The translations under genes were made by a program, and so were the position numbers. DNA of 10,840 bases from Nitrospirota bacterium (GTDB lineage Bacteria; Nitrospirota; Thermodesulfovibrionia; Thermodesulfovibrionales; Magnetobacteriaceae): contig JADFXO010000103.1 in the NCBI GenBank assembly GCA_015233485.1, positions 1-10,840 of the forward strand, read 5' to 3'. The notes beneath the pieces were generated by a model. That model made no database searches. It had not been told where the DNA came from and saw nothing but the letters and a program-made list of their open reading frames with translations. Positions 1 through 6,322 of the stretch are shown here, in pieces. The number at the start of each line of letters is the position of its first letter. The first letter of the stretch is position 1.

Positions 1-186
1 GTTTTAAGGCCAGAATAAATCCACCGTGGGTCCACTATAGCTTATAATGAGATTTGTTATAGATTCAATCGTAGATTTTGGGAAGATGAGATTTTTGATC
101 GGCTAGTACAAGCGTGCGTAACAACCGGAACTATTACATTTGATGAACTTGTTCAAACCGAGAAACGTGAACATCCTATCTCTTAG
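1..186 (+). pseudogene. C-terminal remnant of an IS1595-like (ISXO2-type) transposase
   Basis: In the frame that ends at the TAG at 184-186, the translation contains NEICYRFNRRFWEDEIFDRL, followed by a stretch ending FDELVQTE. This matches my memory of the C-terminal end of IS1595-family DDE transposases, where a Y-x-FNRR motif lies near the end. A TAA at 16-18 interrupts the same frame, and the residues before and just after it do not resemble the family well. The copy is therefore probably broken, or frame-shifted at the window edge. The catalytic part would lie left of the window. The element points towards gene 1 and stops 44 bp before it, so it may mark the edge of an inserted or rearranged accessory region. 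An intact transposase with an error near position 16 is the alternative. Confidence 0.65.
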
Positions 187-208
187 GGGCTAACCGGATA
201 GACATTTT
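187..208 (+). mobile_element. Possible outer end (terminal inverted repeat) of the IS1595-like element
   Basis: Directly after the transposase stop comes GGGCTAACCGGATAGACA. IS1595-family elements usually end within a few dozen bases of the transposase stop, in a short terminal inverted repeat with a G-rich tip. This stretch is the only candidate before the AGGAGG of the next gene. The partner repeat lies outside the window, so the exact boundary and any target duplication cannot be shown. Confidence 0.25.
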
Positions 209-216
209 CTAATAAT

Positions 217-222
217 AGGAGG
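217..222 (+). promoter_or_regulatory. Strong ribosome binding site for the CYTH gene
   Basis: A perfect AGGAGG lies 8 bases before the ATG at 231. It fixes the start of the 506-residue reading frame. Only 44 bases separate the IS remnant from this gene, so its promoter must lie inside or upstream of the IS remnant, or in these few bases. No convincing -35/-10 pair was seen. Confidence 0.7.
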
Positions 223-230
223 AATATATC

Positions 231-1751
231 ATGCTTGTTTTAAATAAGTCAGCACAGCACCACAATTCGGAGGGTGTTTGGGAGCCAATAACAAAATTCA
301 AGGTTAGAGCGGGCAATGATGTTTCAAAACTACTTGAAGTCATTGCAGAGTTGAATCTGTATCTACCAGATGACTGGCGCATGACAAGGAGTAAAAACAA
401 TTTTAGCATTCTAGTGATTCCCTCCTCTGGCCCTTCATATCTCCTTGTAGGTGCAAGCTACCTGACAAATGAAACTGATATGATTCATATAATTGATTCA
501 GTTTTTAAGCCACACTTTTTTGATAAACATGACGTCAAGGCTGCTGGGATAAAAGATAAGACAAAAATTGACCGCTCTGTGCGAAAATGTTTCCCTGAGA
601 TTATCACTCCTAATTTGTATTTTTTTCAGACTTGTCCTGATGATTCTGTAAGCCCGCTATTCGCACGTCTATACGAAAAAATAAAACATGGTGCCAAAGG
701 CAAGCCCGTGGGAAGACAGTACCACCGGATACATCCCATACATAAATGGGGTTTGGATTTGGATCATTTCAAATGGATACGCTGGGAAATAAATGGAAAC
801 GTTGCTTATGTTGACTATCCTGAAGAAGGCTACCATGGCAAAGACTACTGGGGGATACCGTTGCTTGAAAGTGAACCTCATAGAGGAAGGAAAGAGGATT
901 ATACAGAGCTCTTTGATGAGTTACTCAGGGAATATGATGTTACCAAGCCACTACCGCCAGTCCCTGTAACAATACCCTATGAACACGAATTCAAGCTTTC
1001 TGTTCCACAAAATATTTTAAGCGTATCTCAGATATCTGGCCAAATAAAAGAAATACTAAAAGAAATTGGATTGACAATTACAGGAAAGTCTAAAGAGCAG
1101 GTGGATACGTACTTTGATGACGCGGATCTTTGCCTGTTCAAACATGGGGTGTCATTCAGATTTCGAGAAACAGAAGGAAAGGTTGCAAGGGTGACGCTAA
1201 AAGCTCGACCAAGCCATGCTGTTTCAGAGGACAGATTGAAGGGTGAGTATCGTAGAATCGAGGAAGAAATTACTATTTCAAAATCGCAGAAAGACGCTTT
1301 GTTCAGAGGGGAAAGAATTACGGTATTGCCATACAAACTTATCCCTTATGTTGCCCCTGATTGCCATAACCTTAAGCCGGTAGTAACCGTTAAAAACAGA
1401 CGTGAACTGTTGGATATTAAAAACGGTAAGCATCAACATGCCGAGGTTTGCATTGATGTTGTTCATTATGAGCAAAACGGTAAAATTGATGGCCCTGACA
1501 TCGAGATAGAGATTGAGAGCAAAGGTATGCCGATAGTCGACGTATCTGGGATATCCGAAACCATAAAGAATGAGTTAAATCTTGAAGTCTCTAAAGGGTC
1601 AAAATACGAGCGAGAAGTACGCTATATGAATATGTCAAAAAAAAAATACAGGAGGAACTTAGTGTTAAGGATCAAGAATATTTTGCCAACAAATTCTGCG
1701 GGAAACGAAGACACATGTTTGGCCTATGTACACCAAAGGGGGCTGTGCTGA
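231..1751 (+). CDS. CYTH-domain protein with an unrecognised ~240-residue N-terminal region
   Basis: Residues 249-465 form a CYTH (triphosphate tunnel metalloenzyme) domain. The N-terminal signature ExExK is E251-H-E253-F-K255. It is followed by R310 and R312 (a GVSFRFR segment), K324, R341/R342, K388, D409, the ExE-type acidic strand E425/E427/E429, and K458. In this superfamily such residues line a tunnel that binds the triphosphate of a nucleotide or of PPPi with metal ions, so an active triphosphatase or cyclase-like enzyme is plausible. The substrate is unknown. Residues 1-240 are rich in Trp, His and Tyr, have no signal peptide or membrane segment, and match nothing I recognise. The last ~35 residues follow a run of ten A bases and may be in the wrong frame. 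The stop lies 7 bases before the CYTH-RelA/SpoT gene, which indicates an operon. The two CYTH proteins probably act together; this is inference. Confidence 0.85.
   Translation: MLVLNKSAQHHNSEGVWEPITKFKVRAGNDVSKLLEVIAELNLYLPDDWRMTRSKNNFSILVIPSSGPSYLLVGASYLTNETDMIHIIDSVFKPHFFDKHDVKAAGIKDKTKIDRSVRKCFPEIITPNLYFFQTCPDDSVSPLFARLYEKIKHGAKGKPVGRQYHRIHPIHKWGLDLDHFKWIRWEINGNVAYVDYPEEGYHGKDYWGIPLLESEPHRGRKEDYTELFDELLREYDVTKPLPPVPVTIPYEHEFKLSVPQNILSVSQISGQIKEILKEIGLTITGKSKEQVDTYFDDADLCLFKHGVSFRFRETEGKVARVTLKARPSHAVSEDRLKGEYRRIEEEITISKSQKDALFRGERITVLPYKLIPYVAPDCHNLKPVVTVKNRRELLDIKNGKHQHAEVCIDVVHYEQNGKIDGPDIEIEIESKGMPIVDVSGISETIKNELNLEVSKGSKYEREVRYMNMSKKKYRRNLVLRIKNILPTNSAGNEDTCLAYVHQRGLC
1637..1646 (+). 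other. A10 homopolymer, possible slippage or frameshift site at the end of the CYTH gene
   Basis: Ten consecutive A bases follow ATGTC near the end of the CYTH frame. Unshifted, the frame ends at TGA 1749-1751. With one extra A (or two fewer), it continues through IQEELSVKDQEYFANKF and ends at TAA 1757-1759, giving about 509 residues. That TAA shares its last A with the ATG at 1759 of the next gene, the usual TAATG coupling. The alternative frame has no ATG, GTG or TTG start of its own downstream of its last stop that would open at the A run, so it can only be reached from the CYTH frame. Runs of nine or more A are known places for polymerase slippage, and also for assembly indels. Confidence 0.5.
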
Positions 1752-1753
1752 GG
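1750..1753 (+). promoter_or_regulatory. Ribosome binding site that sets the start of the CYTH-RelA/SpoT gene
   Basis: GAGG at 1750-1753 lies 5 bases before an ATG at 1759. The longer in-frame start, ATG 1726, has no Shine-Dalgarno sequence and lies inside the preceding gene. The ATG at 1759 is therefore preferred, giving a 520-residue product. Confidence 0.6.
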
Positions 1754-1758
1754 TCTTA

Positions 1759-3321
1759 ATGACTGATTATAGAGAGGCCAACTTGCAAACTATCTTGGCA
1801 AATGATAACGATGAAATCAAGCTTCTTATAAAAGATGAGAAGCAACTTAATTCCGTATATGATTTTGTCATAAGGCAGTTTGAGAAAGTTAAGATTACTT
1901 TTATAACACAGACAGATAGATATCTTGATGACAGCAGCTTGACTCTGCATACCAAAGGTGCTTCTCTCAGGATAAGGCAGTCAAGTCCTCAACAGCTCGC
2001 TCTCAACCTAAAGATAAAAAAACAAGATTCCATCACAGGGACAGATGCTATCTATAAGCGAAGAGAGATAAAGCATAATTTGACAGATGTTCAATTTTCC
2101 TCACTCATGAGTAACGCATCTATTGATATTATTGTTCCTGACTTTTGTAGTTTACTACGCAGCGTGTTGTCGTTGCCGTTAATCATTCTGGAGAAAAAAT
2201 TTGATATAACAACTAGCAGGACAGAGGTTCTCGTTGAGAATGGAGAAAGTGAGTTCAGGTTCCATTTTGACACTATGGTATATACAATAGTCGACAAAGA
2301 AATCACCTTTTATGAAATGGAGATAAAGGTTTCGACCTCTGAATACCAAGATCTCAATATTTTACAGAATCTATTGAATGAGTTCAACCTGGTAAGATGG
2401 GGTAAATCAAAATACGATAGGGGTATATATCTGTACAAGCGTGAGAATTCTAAAGCAACGAATATTCCGATGGATGAGATAGCAACTAAATTCTTTCTTT
2501 CCACAGAACAGGTGGACATGTTGAAAAAACATAGCCGTATACTTCAAGACGTATACCGAGATTATATCCTTCATAAACCCTATTTTTCCAGAGAAGTGAA
2601 GTTGATACACAATGAACTCCAAGTTCTTCTAATAGATGATGAGCAATGGGATTCAACAACAATAGAAAGGAAACATGTCCATTCAATTCGACCAAGGGTA
2701 AAAATTGCTGATCATGTAATTGTCAAAATAATTAGACGGGAAGACAAGGCACGGGAAGACGGGGTACACAAATATTTCAACAGCGATAATACCATAGGAA
2801 ATGCAAAATATGGACAGCTGACAGTCGATAATTACAAGTCAATCCTCACAGATTTGATAGGCTTACGGGTACTCCATTTATTCAAAAGCAACTGGCTGGA
2901 AATTGATGAACAGTTGACAGACCTGTACAAAGAAAAGATTGTCGAAAAAAGATTCTATGTCCGCAAAGGTGATGAGATTCAAGGGCAGGATGAACTTAAA
3001 TCTGAGGTCGAGAGTCGACGGTTTACATTCATTGAAAAGGAGTCGGGCTACCGGTCGGCGCACTACCTTATAAAAAGAGACGTATATGTTGACAGTGGAG
3101 AAGTATTCACTGCTTATGCTGAAATTCAGGTTAGGACGGTATTCGAAGAGGCCTGGGGGGAAGTTGACCATGAAATAAGATATCCTCATTATGACAAGGA
3201 TATTAATATCAATCACTTTTTGAAGACATTTAACCGAATTGCCGGCAGTGCAGATGAGATGGCATCATTCATCAAAATATATCGTGATTCCCTTCTCAAC
3301 CGCAGATGCGTACTCCGATGA
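1759..3321 (+). CDS. CYTH-RelA/SpoT fusion: alarmone synthetase with an N-terminal CYTH domain
   Basis: Numbered from ATG 1759 (520 residues), positions ~15-228 form a CYTH domain: N17-D-E19-I-K21 in place of ExExK, R71/R73, K85, E186-M-E188 and K216/K218. Positions ~270-490 form a RelA/SpoT nucleotidyltransferase domain: DLIGLRV (365-371), SGYRSAH (429-435), EIQVRT (455-460) and a WGEVDHEIRY segment (466-475). In this family, the Asp of DLIGLR and the Glu of EIQ hold magnesium, and the Tyr of GYRS stacks on the acceptor GDP/GTP. All are present, so transfer of pyrophosphate from ATP to a guanosine nucleotide, or to another acceptor as in toxic small alarmone synthetases, is likely. There is no HD hydrolase domain, so the product cannot be removed by this protein. 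The CYTH domain lacks the first Glu and may be a sensor. An in-frame start at 1726 exists but has no ribosome binding site. The C-terminus (RRCVLR) is short and could be frame-shifted. Confidence 0.88.
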   Translation: MTDYREANLQTILANDNDEIKLLIKDEKQLNSVYDFVIRQFEKVKITFITQTDRYLDDSSLTLHTKGASLRIRQSSPQQLALNLKIKKQDSITGTDAIYKRREIKHNLTDVQFSSLMSNASIDIIVPDFCSLLRSVLSLPLIILEKKFDITTSRTEVLVENGESEFRFHFDTMVYTIVDKEITFYEMEIKVSTSEYQDLNILQNLLNEFNLVRWGKSKYDRGIYLYKRENSKATNIPMDEIATKFFLSTEQVDMLKKHSRILQDVYRDYILHKPYFSREVKLIHNELQVLLIDDEQWDSTTIERKHVHSIRPRVKIADHVIVKIIRREDKAREDGVHKYFNSDNTIGNAKYGQLTVDNYKSILTDLIGLRVLHLFKSNWLEIDEQLTDLYKEKIVEKRFYVRKGDEIQGQDELKSEVESRRFTFIEKESGYRSAHYLIKRDVYVDSGEVFTAYAEIQVRTVFEEAWGEVDHEIRYPHYDKDININHFLKTFNRIAGSADEMASFIKIYRDSLLNRRCVLR

Positions 3322-3469
3322 ATTGATTTCTTCACGCCGGAATACGCATACGCAACCATTGAATCATGAACTGTTTTGCAGCATATGCTAACTGAAACAG
3401 CCGTAGCTCGTATGGGTTATAGTTGTAGGAAGTAAAGACTTGCAATGCGAAAAATAACCGCCATCTTAT
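3322..3469. other. 148-bp convergent intergenic spacer
   Basis: This lies between the RelA/SpoT gene (+) and the PH-domain gene (-). It contains an imperfect dyad at 3371-3400: CTGTTT and AAACAG arms flank the perfect palindrome AGCATATGCT at 3380-3389. The dyad has no T-run on either strand, so it is not a clear intrinsic terminator. No reading frame or RNA gene was recognised. Confidence 0.4.
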
Positions 3470-3895
3470 TTATTGAATGGTTGTTATCTTATCCCTTATC
3501 CCTTCAGGATCTCTCACACCTTTAAAGGCGACATGAGACTCGCATTCGCCGTCAGACATGAGCCTAACAGTGCCGATTCCAAAGAGCCTTTCGATTGGAT
3601 TTTGATTTACCTGTATGCTTATAATATGTTCTATTTTCAGCTCCTTTGTGTTCTTTGCAATTATTCCCGTCCTGACAATCGCTCTATCTTCGGTTATCGA
3701 ATATAATAACCTATGCCTGAATATTACGGCTAATAAAATAGGTAAAGAGATAATGGCTGAACGAAGCACAAAGCTCCTTGATTCACTACTAACAATCAAA
3801 AAAAAGAGACCGAAAAAATATATACCATAGTAATATAACCAAGAAGGCCTTCCAACATAAAGCGTTTTTTTTCGGTGGAGTTCTCTCTCATTCAT
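3470..3895 (-). CDS. Small membrane protein with a bacterial PH domain (bPH2/DUF304, YdbS-like)
   Basis: This 141-residue protein has a basic N-terminus and two hydrophobic segments (about 20-36 and 42-59). A C-terminal domain follows (about 62-141), starting YSITEDRAIVRTGII, continuing IEHIISIQVNQNPIERLFGIGTVRL and ending in a strand/helix that reads HVAFKGVRDPEGIRDKI. The pattern of a Y-x-[LIV]-T strand, an R-x-G-I turn, an I-x-x-I-x-V strand and G-x-G-T-[VI]-x-[LIV] is that of bacterial PH domains in YdbS/YdbT-type membrane proteins. Its biochemical role is not established; some members associate with membrane stress or envelope functions. Its ATG overlaps the 3' end of the VWA lipoprotein gene by 8 bases, without a clear ribosome binding site, so it is probably translated by coupling. 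It is the last gene of the membrane operon. Length is usual for a single-domain member. Confidence 0.8.
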   Translation of the reverse strand: MNERELHRKKTLYVGRPSWLYYYGIYFFGLFFLIVSSESRSFVLRSAIISLPILLAVIFRHRLLYSITEDRAIVRTGIIAKNTKELKIEHIISIQVNQNPIERLFGIGTVRLMSDGECESHVAFKGVRDPEGIRDKITTIQ

Positions 3896-4670
3896 TAAAG
3901 TTTACTAACGAGCTGCCGTAGTTTTCCTTCTTGAGGTCAGCCCCACACCTCTTGAGGTACTCAAGCCAGAAACGTTGTACGTTTAAATACTTATTGTCAT
4001 TAACATCTTTGGCGGCAGAAGCTATATATACCTTTATCCCTTTCAGATCAGGTAATCTGAAAGCGGCAGCCTCCTTTTCAATTATCTTTCTAATAGACGC
4101 ATTGTCCAGATTTGCTTTGGTGAAATTATAATTCGAGGACTCTTCAATCATATCGGAGAAAATAACCAAGACAGTTTTATCGCTCTTGTAGGACTTAGAC
4201 ACCCTATCTGCGACCTGTAAAGAACTCATAATGGCTGTCATCTTGGCTCTCTCTTTAAAAATAAATTTTTTAAGGTCTTCACGGAGTTTTTCTTTTTCTT
4301 TCTCTATTTCATTATCAGCTTTAGCCTTTGCTTTTTTTATTAGCATATCATTATCAGTCGGTTCCTTGGACATAGGATCAAGGGGAGTAAATTTTGGAAA
4401 CGTATGGTCTATTGGGACTACTGATTCGCTGACCGAATGGTCGGTAATCTTGGCAACGACAAGGTTATCTCCATGATTGATTGATTTAAGAATCTTATCA
4501 AATGCGTTATAGTAATCATTCCTAAAATCTATGGTACTATCAGACAAATCGTAGAGCACTATCACAGTCTTATATGTCGGTTTCGGCTCTTCCTTAGGTT
4601 GGATATACTCGCATGACTGCAAAACATACAGGAAAGCAAATAGCAGAATCATGATAATAATTTTCTTCAT
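3888..4670 (-). CDS. VWA-domain lipoprotein
   Basis: This 260-residue protein starts with a lipoprotein signal peptide: MKK, a hydrophobic core, then LQSC with Cys20 as the expected lipid-bearing residue. After a proline-rich linker comes a von Willebrand factor A fold. Its first strand is TVIVLYDLSDS, with the MIDAS motif D41-x-S43-x-S45 intact. T145 and D173 (in VIFSDMIE) stand where the other metal ligands are expected, followed by a strand reading IKVYIAS. An inserted, highly charged helix (about 110-145, many K/E) interrupts the domain between the first strands and is probably a coiled coil. VWA domains bind protein partners through a metal ion, so this is likely an envelope-facing adaptor. 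The acidic residue E21 after the lipid Cys does not settle inner versus outer membrane. The gene overlaps its upstream neighbour by one base (TAATG) and the PH gene by eight, so they form one operon. Confidence 0.82.
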   Translation of the reverse strand: MKKIIIMILLFAFLYVLQSCEYIQPKEEPKPTYKTVIVLYDLSDSTIDFRNDYYNAFDKILKSINHGDNLVVAKITDHSVSESVVPIDHTFPKFTPLDPMSKEPTDNDMLIKKAKAKADNEIEKEKEKLREDLKKFIFKERAKMTAIMSSLQVADRVSKSYKSDKTVLVIFSDMIEESSNYNFTKANLDNASIRKIIEKEAAAFRLPDLKGIKVYIASAAKDVNDNKYLNVQRFWLEYLKRCGADLKKENYGSSLVNFNE

Positions 4671-4683
4671 TAATTTTCTTCAT
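4658..4683. repeat. Exact tandem duplication of a 13-bp unit at a gene junction
   Basis: TAATTTTCTTCAT occurs twice in a row (4658-4670 and 4671-4683). On the minus strand each copy reads ATGAAGAAAATTA. One copy encodes the last residues of the four-TM protein and the other the start of the lipoprotein (MKKI), so the junction, with its TAATG overlap, sits on the duplication. Confidence 0.9.
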
Positions 4684-5842
4684 GCTTATTGGTGTATACA
4701 TTATAATAACAATTCCCACAATCATTTAACTCAGTTAGTTCAGATGGTACCCTGATCTTCTCATCAACATTAATATCAAAACATGCCGGCCTGGTTTGAT
4801 ATTTCTCATTAGCATTCCGAGCTTCAGTGTTGGCTTCTCTATACTGATGAATAGCTACTACCCACGCTTTCCGCTCCGTTTCAGCCATTTTCTGATATTT
4901 AGCAAAGGAACGTGTTCTATCAGAATGGACCTTATTTAATACTTTTATTGAGTTAAGAAGTCGTTTATCGCCGCTTGATAAGTCTTTGCTTCCATAGTTA
5001 CGGTGTTTTTTTGCTTTCAAATAATTGTCTTTTAGAGAACTGAAGCGCTCAGGATCCTTATATGCGGCCATATAGGAAAAAATGAAGACTCCACTTGTAA
5101 ATAACATATTAATAATAAAAAATGAAATCATTATACTATTATCGCTCCACTTAACACCCATTTCCTTAGATATTTGGAGAGCTTCAAAAAAAATCATTCT
5201 GAACTCAGCTAAAACATATAATCCCGCGATCAAAGCAATGGCTGACCCTATCAAAATAATCTTATCGGTCAAAATTTTTCTATCCTTTTTTGTTATGTGG
5301 CCGCTGAAATGAGCTATTAAAAATAATACAAGAGTTAGACCTGATGCAATTACCATGGTCTCCGTTTGTTTCATCCCCATAAACTTAAATATCATAGTGT
5401 TGAAAGATGCCTCTGATATAAACATTACTACGCTAAGTATTACATAAAATGTTTTGGAAATACTCGGACGTTCGAGTTCACGATAGACATCCCCTGCGAC
5501 TTTATATGTGCCGGAACTCTCTAAATTCACGCCTTTCGCAGTGGCAACGGAATCCTTGGCACTCTTATACTCAGAAACAGCATCCATACAGCTCTGATAG
5601 AGTTTTTTATCTTTCTCGCTCCATTCTTCCGCAATAGATGAGACATTTCGGCTCCCATTTTGTAAAAGAGTGTTTTCATAGTCAGACAGCTCTATACTGT
5701 CAACAGATGGAACTGCAATTTTTTCTTTACGAAATGGCCATTTTGGGGGCCAAAACGACCATCTCCAATCCCTACCATGCATCTTACCTTTCTTATATAT
5801 CTGGCGGCTGGTAATGCGATGAGCTTTTGATACGTTTATCAT
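4670..5842 (-). CDS. Four-TM membrane protein of unknown function
   Basis: I do not recognise this 390-residue protein. It has a basic, Trp-rich N-terminus (HGRDWRWSFWPPKWPFRK around 22-39) and no signal peptide. A soluble, helical part with a likely coiled coil follows (about 68-125). Four hydrophobic segments lie near 131-152, 160-180, 194-214 and 236-260. The C-terminal soluble domain (about 261-390) is charged and helical, with three cysteines (C354, C375, C378, the last two as a CxxC pair, CGNC). The ATG at 5842 is supported by GGGAGG about 8 bases upstream. The stop overlaps the ATG of the VWA lipoprotein by one base. The even number of TM segments suggests both soluble domains face the same side, probably the cytoplasm. 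It could be the core of a membrane complex with the lipoprotein and the PH protein; this rests on gene order only. Confidence 0.75.
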   Translation of the reverse strand: MINVSKAHRITSRQIYKKGKMHGRDWRWSFWPPKWPFRKEKIAVPSVDSIELSDYENTLLQNGSRNVSSIAEEWSEKDKKLYQSCMDAVSEYKSAKDSVATAKGVNLESSGTYKVAGDVYRELERPSISKTFYVILSVVMFISEASFNTMIFKFMGMKQTETMVIASGLTLVLFLIAHFSGHITKKDRKILTDKIILIGSAIALIAGLYVLAEFRMIFFEALQISKEMGVKWSDNSIMISFFIINMLFTSGVFIFSYMAAYKDPERFSSLKDNYLKAKKHRNYGSKDLSSGDKRLLNSIKVLNKVHSDRTRSFAKYQKMAETERKAWVVAIHQYREANTEARNANEKYQTRPACFDINVDEKIRVPSELTELNDCGNCYYNVYTNKHEEN

Positions 5843-5885
5843 GCAACGAACCTCCCTTTGCGAATTACGCCATTAGGCACATGCA

Positions 5886-6224
5886 TTATATATATTTTTT
5901 AAAGAAAAAAGCAATCACCTTGAATGGAAAAACTAAAACAGCCTTCACGGCACCCCAAATTGTTTCAAACACCAGCCTGCCAAACGCTTCCCGGCCCAGT
6001 AACAGTCTCAACGCTATGAATATGCCAACTACCAAGATTATGATTACAATGATGAGCTTCTGTTCTTGCGACACATTATTGAAAGAGCCCATTCCCACGC
6101 TAATCAGGACGGGAAGAAAGGCTGCAACTAAAAGAACCCTAAGCAGCTTTTGGGAAGCCCTCCTGAATGAATAAAAACCAAGCATAAGGCCGAAAGCTAT
6201 TAACAGTATTGCAATGGCTGACAC
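5886..6224 (-). CDS. Small multi-TM membrane protein (GTG start)
   Basis: This 112-residue protein is almost wholly hydrophobic. Segments lie at about 2-19, 27-47 and 57-75, and a fourth amphipathic or hydrophobic stretch at about 88-107 ends in KKYI. The short loops are basic (FRRASQK, RLLLGREAFGR). I recognise no family. The start is GTG at 6222-6224, preceded on the minus strand by GAGGAT. An upstream copy of the same sequence results from a 13-bp tandem repeat. The gene lies 43 bases before the four-TM gene, which has its own ribosome binding site, so it is probably the first gene of the membrane operon. Because of the composition, a chance reading frame is unlikely but cannot be excluded. 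Confidence 0.65.
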   Translation of the reverse strand: MSAIAILLIAFGLMLGFYSFRRASQKLLRVLLVAAFLPVLISVGMGSFNNVSQEQKLIIVIIILVVGIFIALRLLLGREAFGRLVFETIWGAVKAVLVFPFKVIAFFFKKYI

Positions 6225-6225
6225 T

Positions 6226-6252
6226 TTATCCTCGTCTGGTTATCCTCGTCTG
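6226..6252. repeat. 13-bp direct repeat duplicating a ribosome binding site
   Basis: TTATCCTCGTCTG occurs at 6226-6238 and 6240-6252, one base apart. On the minus strand each copy reads CAGACGAGGATAA, so the copy next to the GTG start supplies the GAGGA Shine-Dalgarno sequence and the other lies 14 bases upstream of it. Confidence 0.85.
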
Positions 6253-6322
6253 TACGAAATATTCTCTACATGACATCAAAACAAAGACACTCCCCTCTTT
6301 ACCTTGAACTATACCAATTGAT

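Noticed and set aside
1662..1751. Separate small gene from GTG 1662 behind AGGAGG
   Set aside because: It is in the same frame as the CYTH gene, only 29 codons long and resembles no protein; it is treated as part of the CYTH gene's unshifted tail.
1726..1758. Longer start (ATG 1726) for the CYTH-RelA/SpoT gene
   Set aside because: It has no ribosome binding site and lies within the preceding gene. ATG 1759 has GAGG at 5 bases and fits a coupled start.
2878..3216. 112-codon minus-strand frame opposite the RelA/SpoT domain
   Set aside because: It overlaps conserved catalytic motifs on the other strand and is a shadow frame with no independent support.
3240..3390. Frame change that would extend the RelA/SpoT protein past its stop at 3321
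   Set aside because: A neighbouring frame stays open for about 30 codons, but its translation shows no family motif and there is no slippery run, so this is not supported.
3371..3400. Intrinsic terminator or attC-like site in the convergent spacer
   Set aside because: The dyad has internal mismatches, is not GC-rich and lacks a T-run; the integron core-site pattern is absent.
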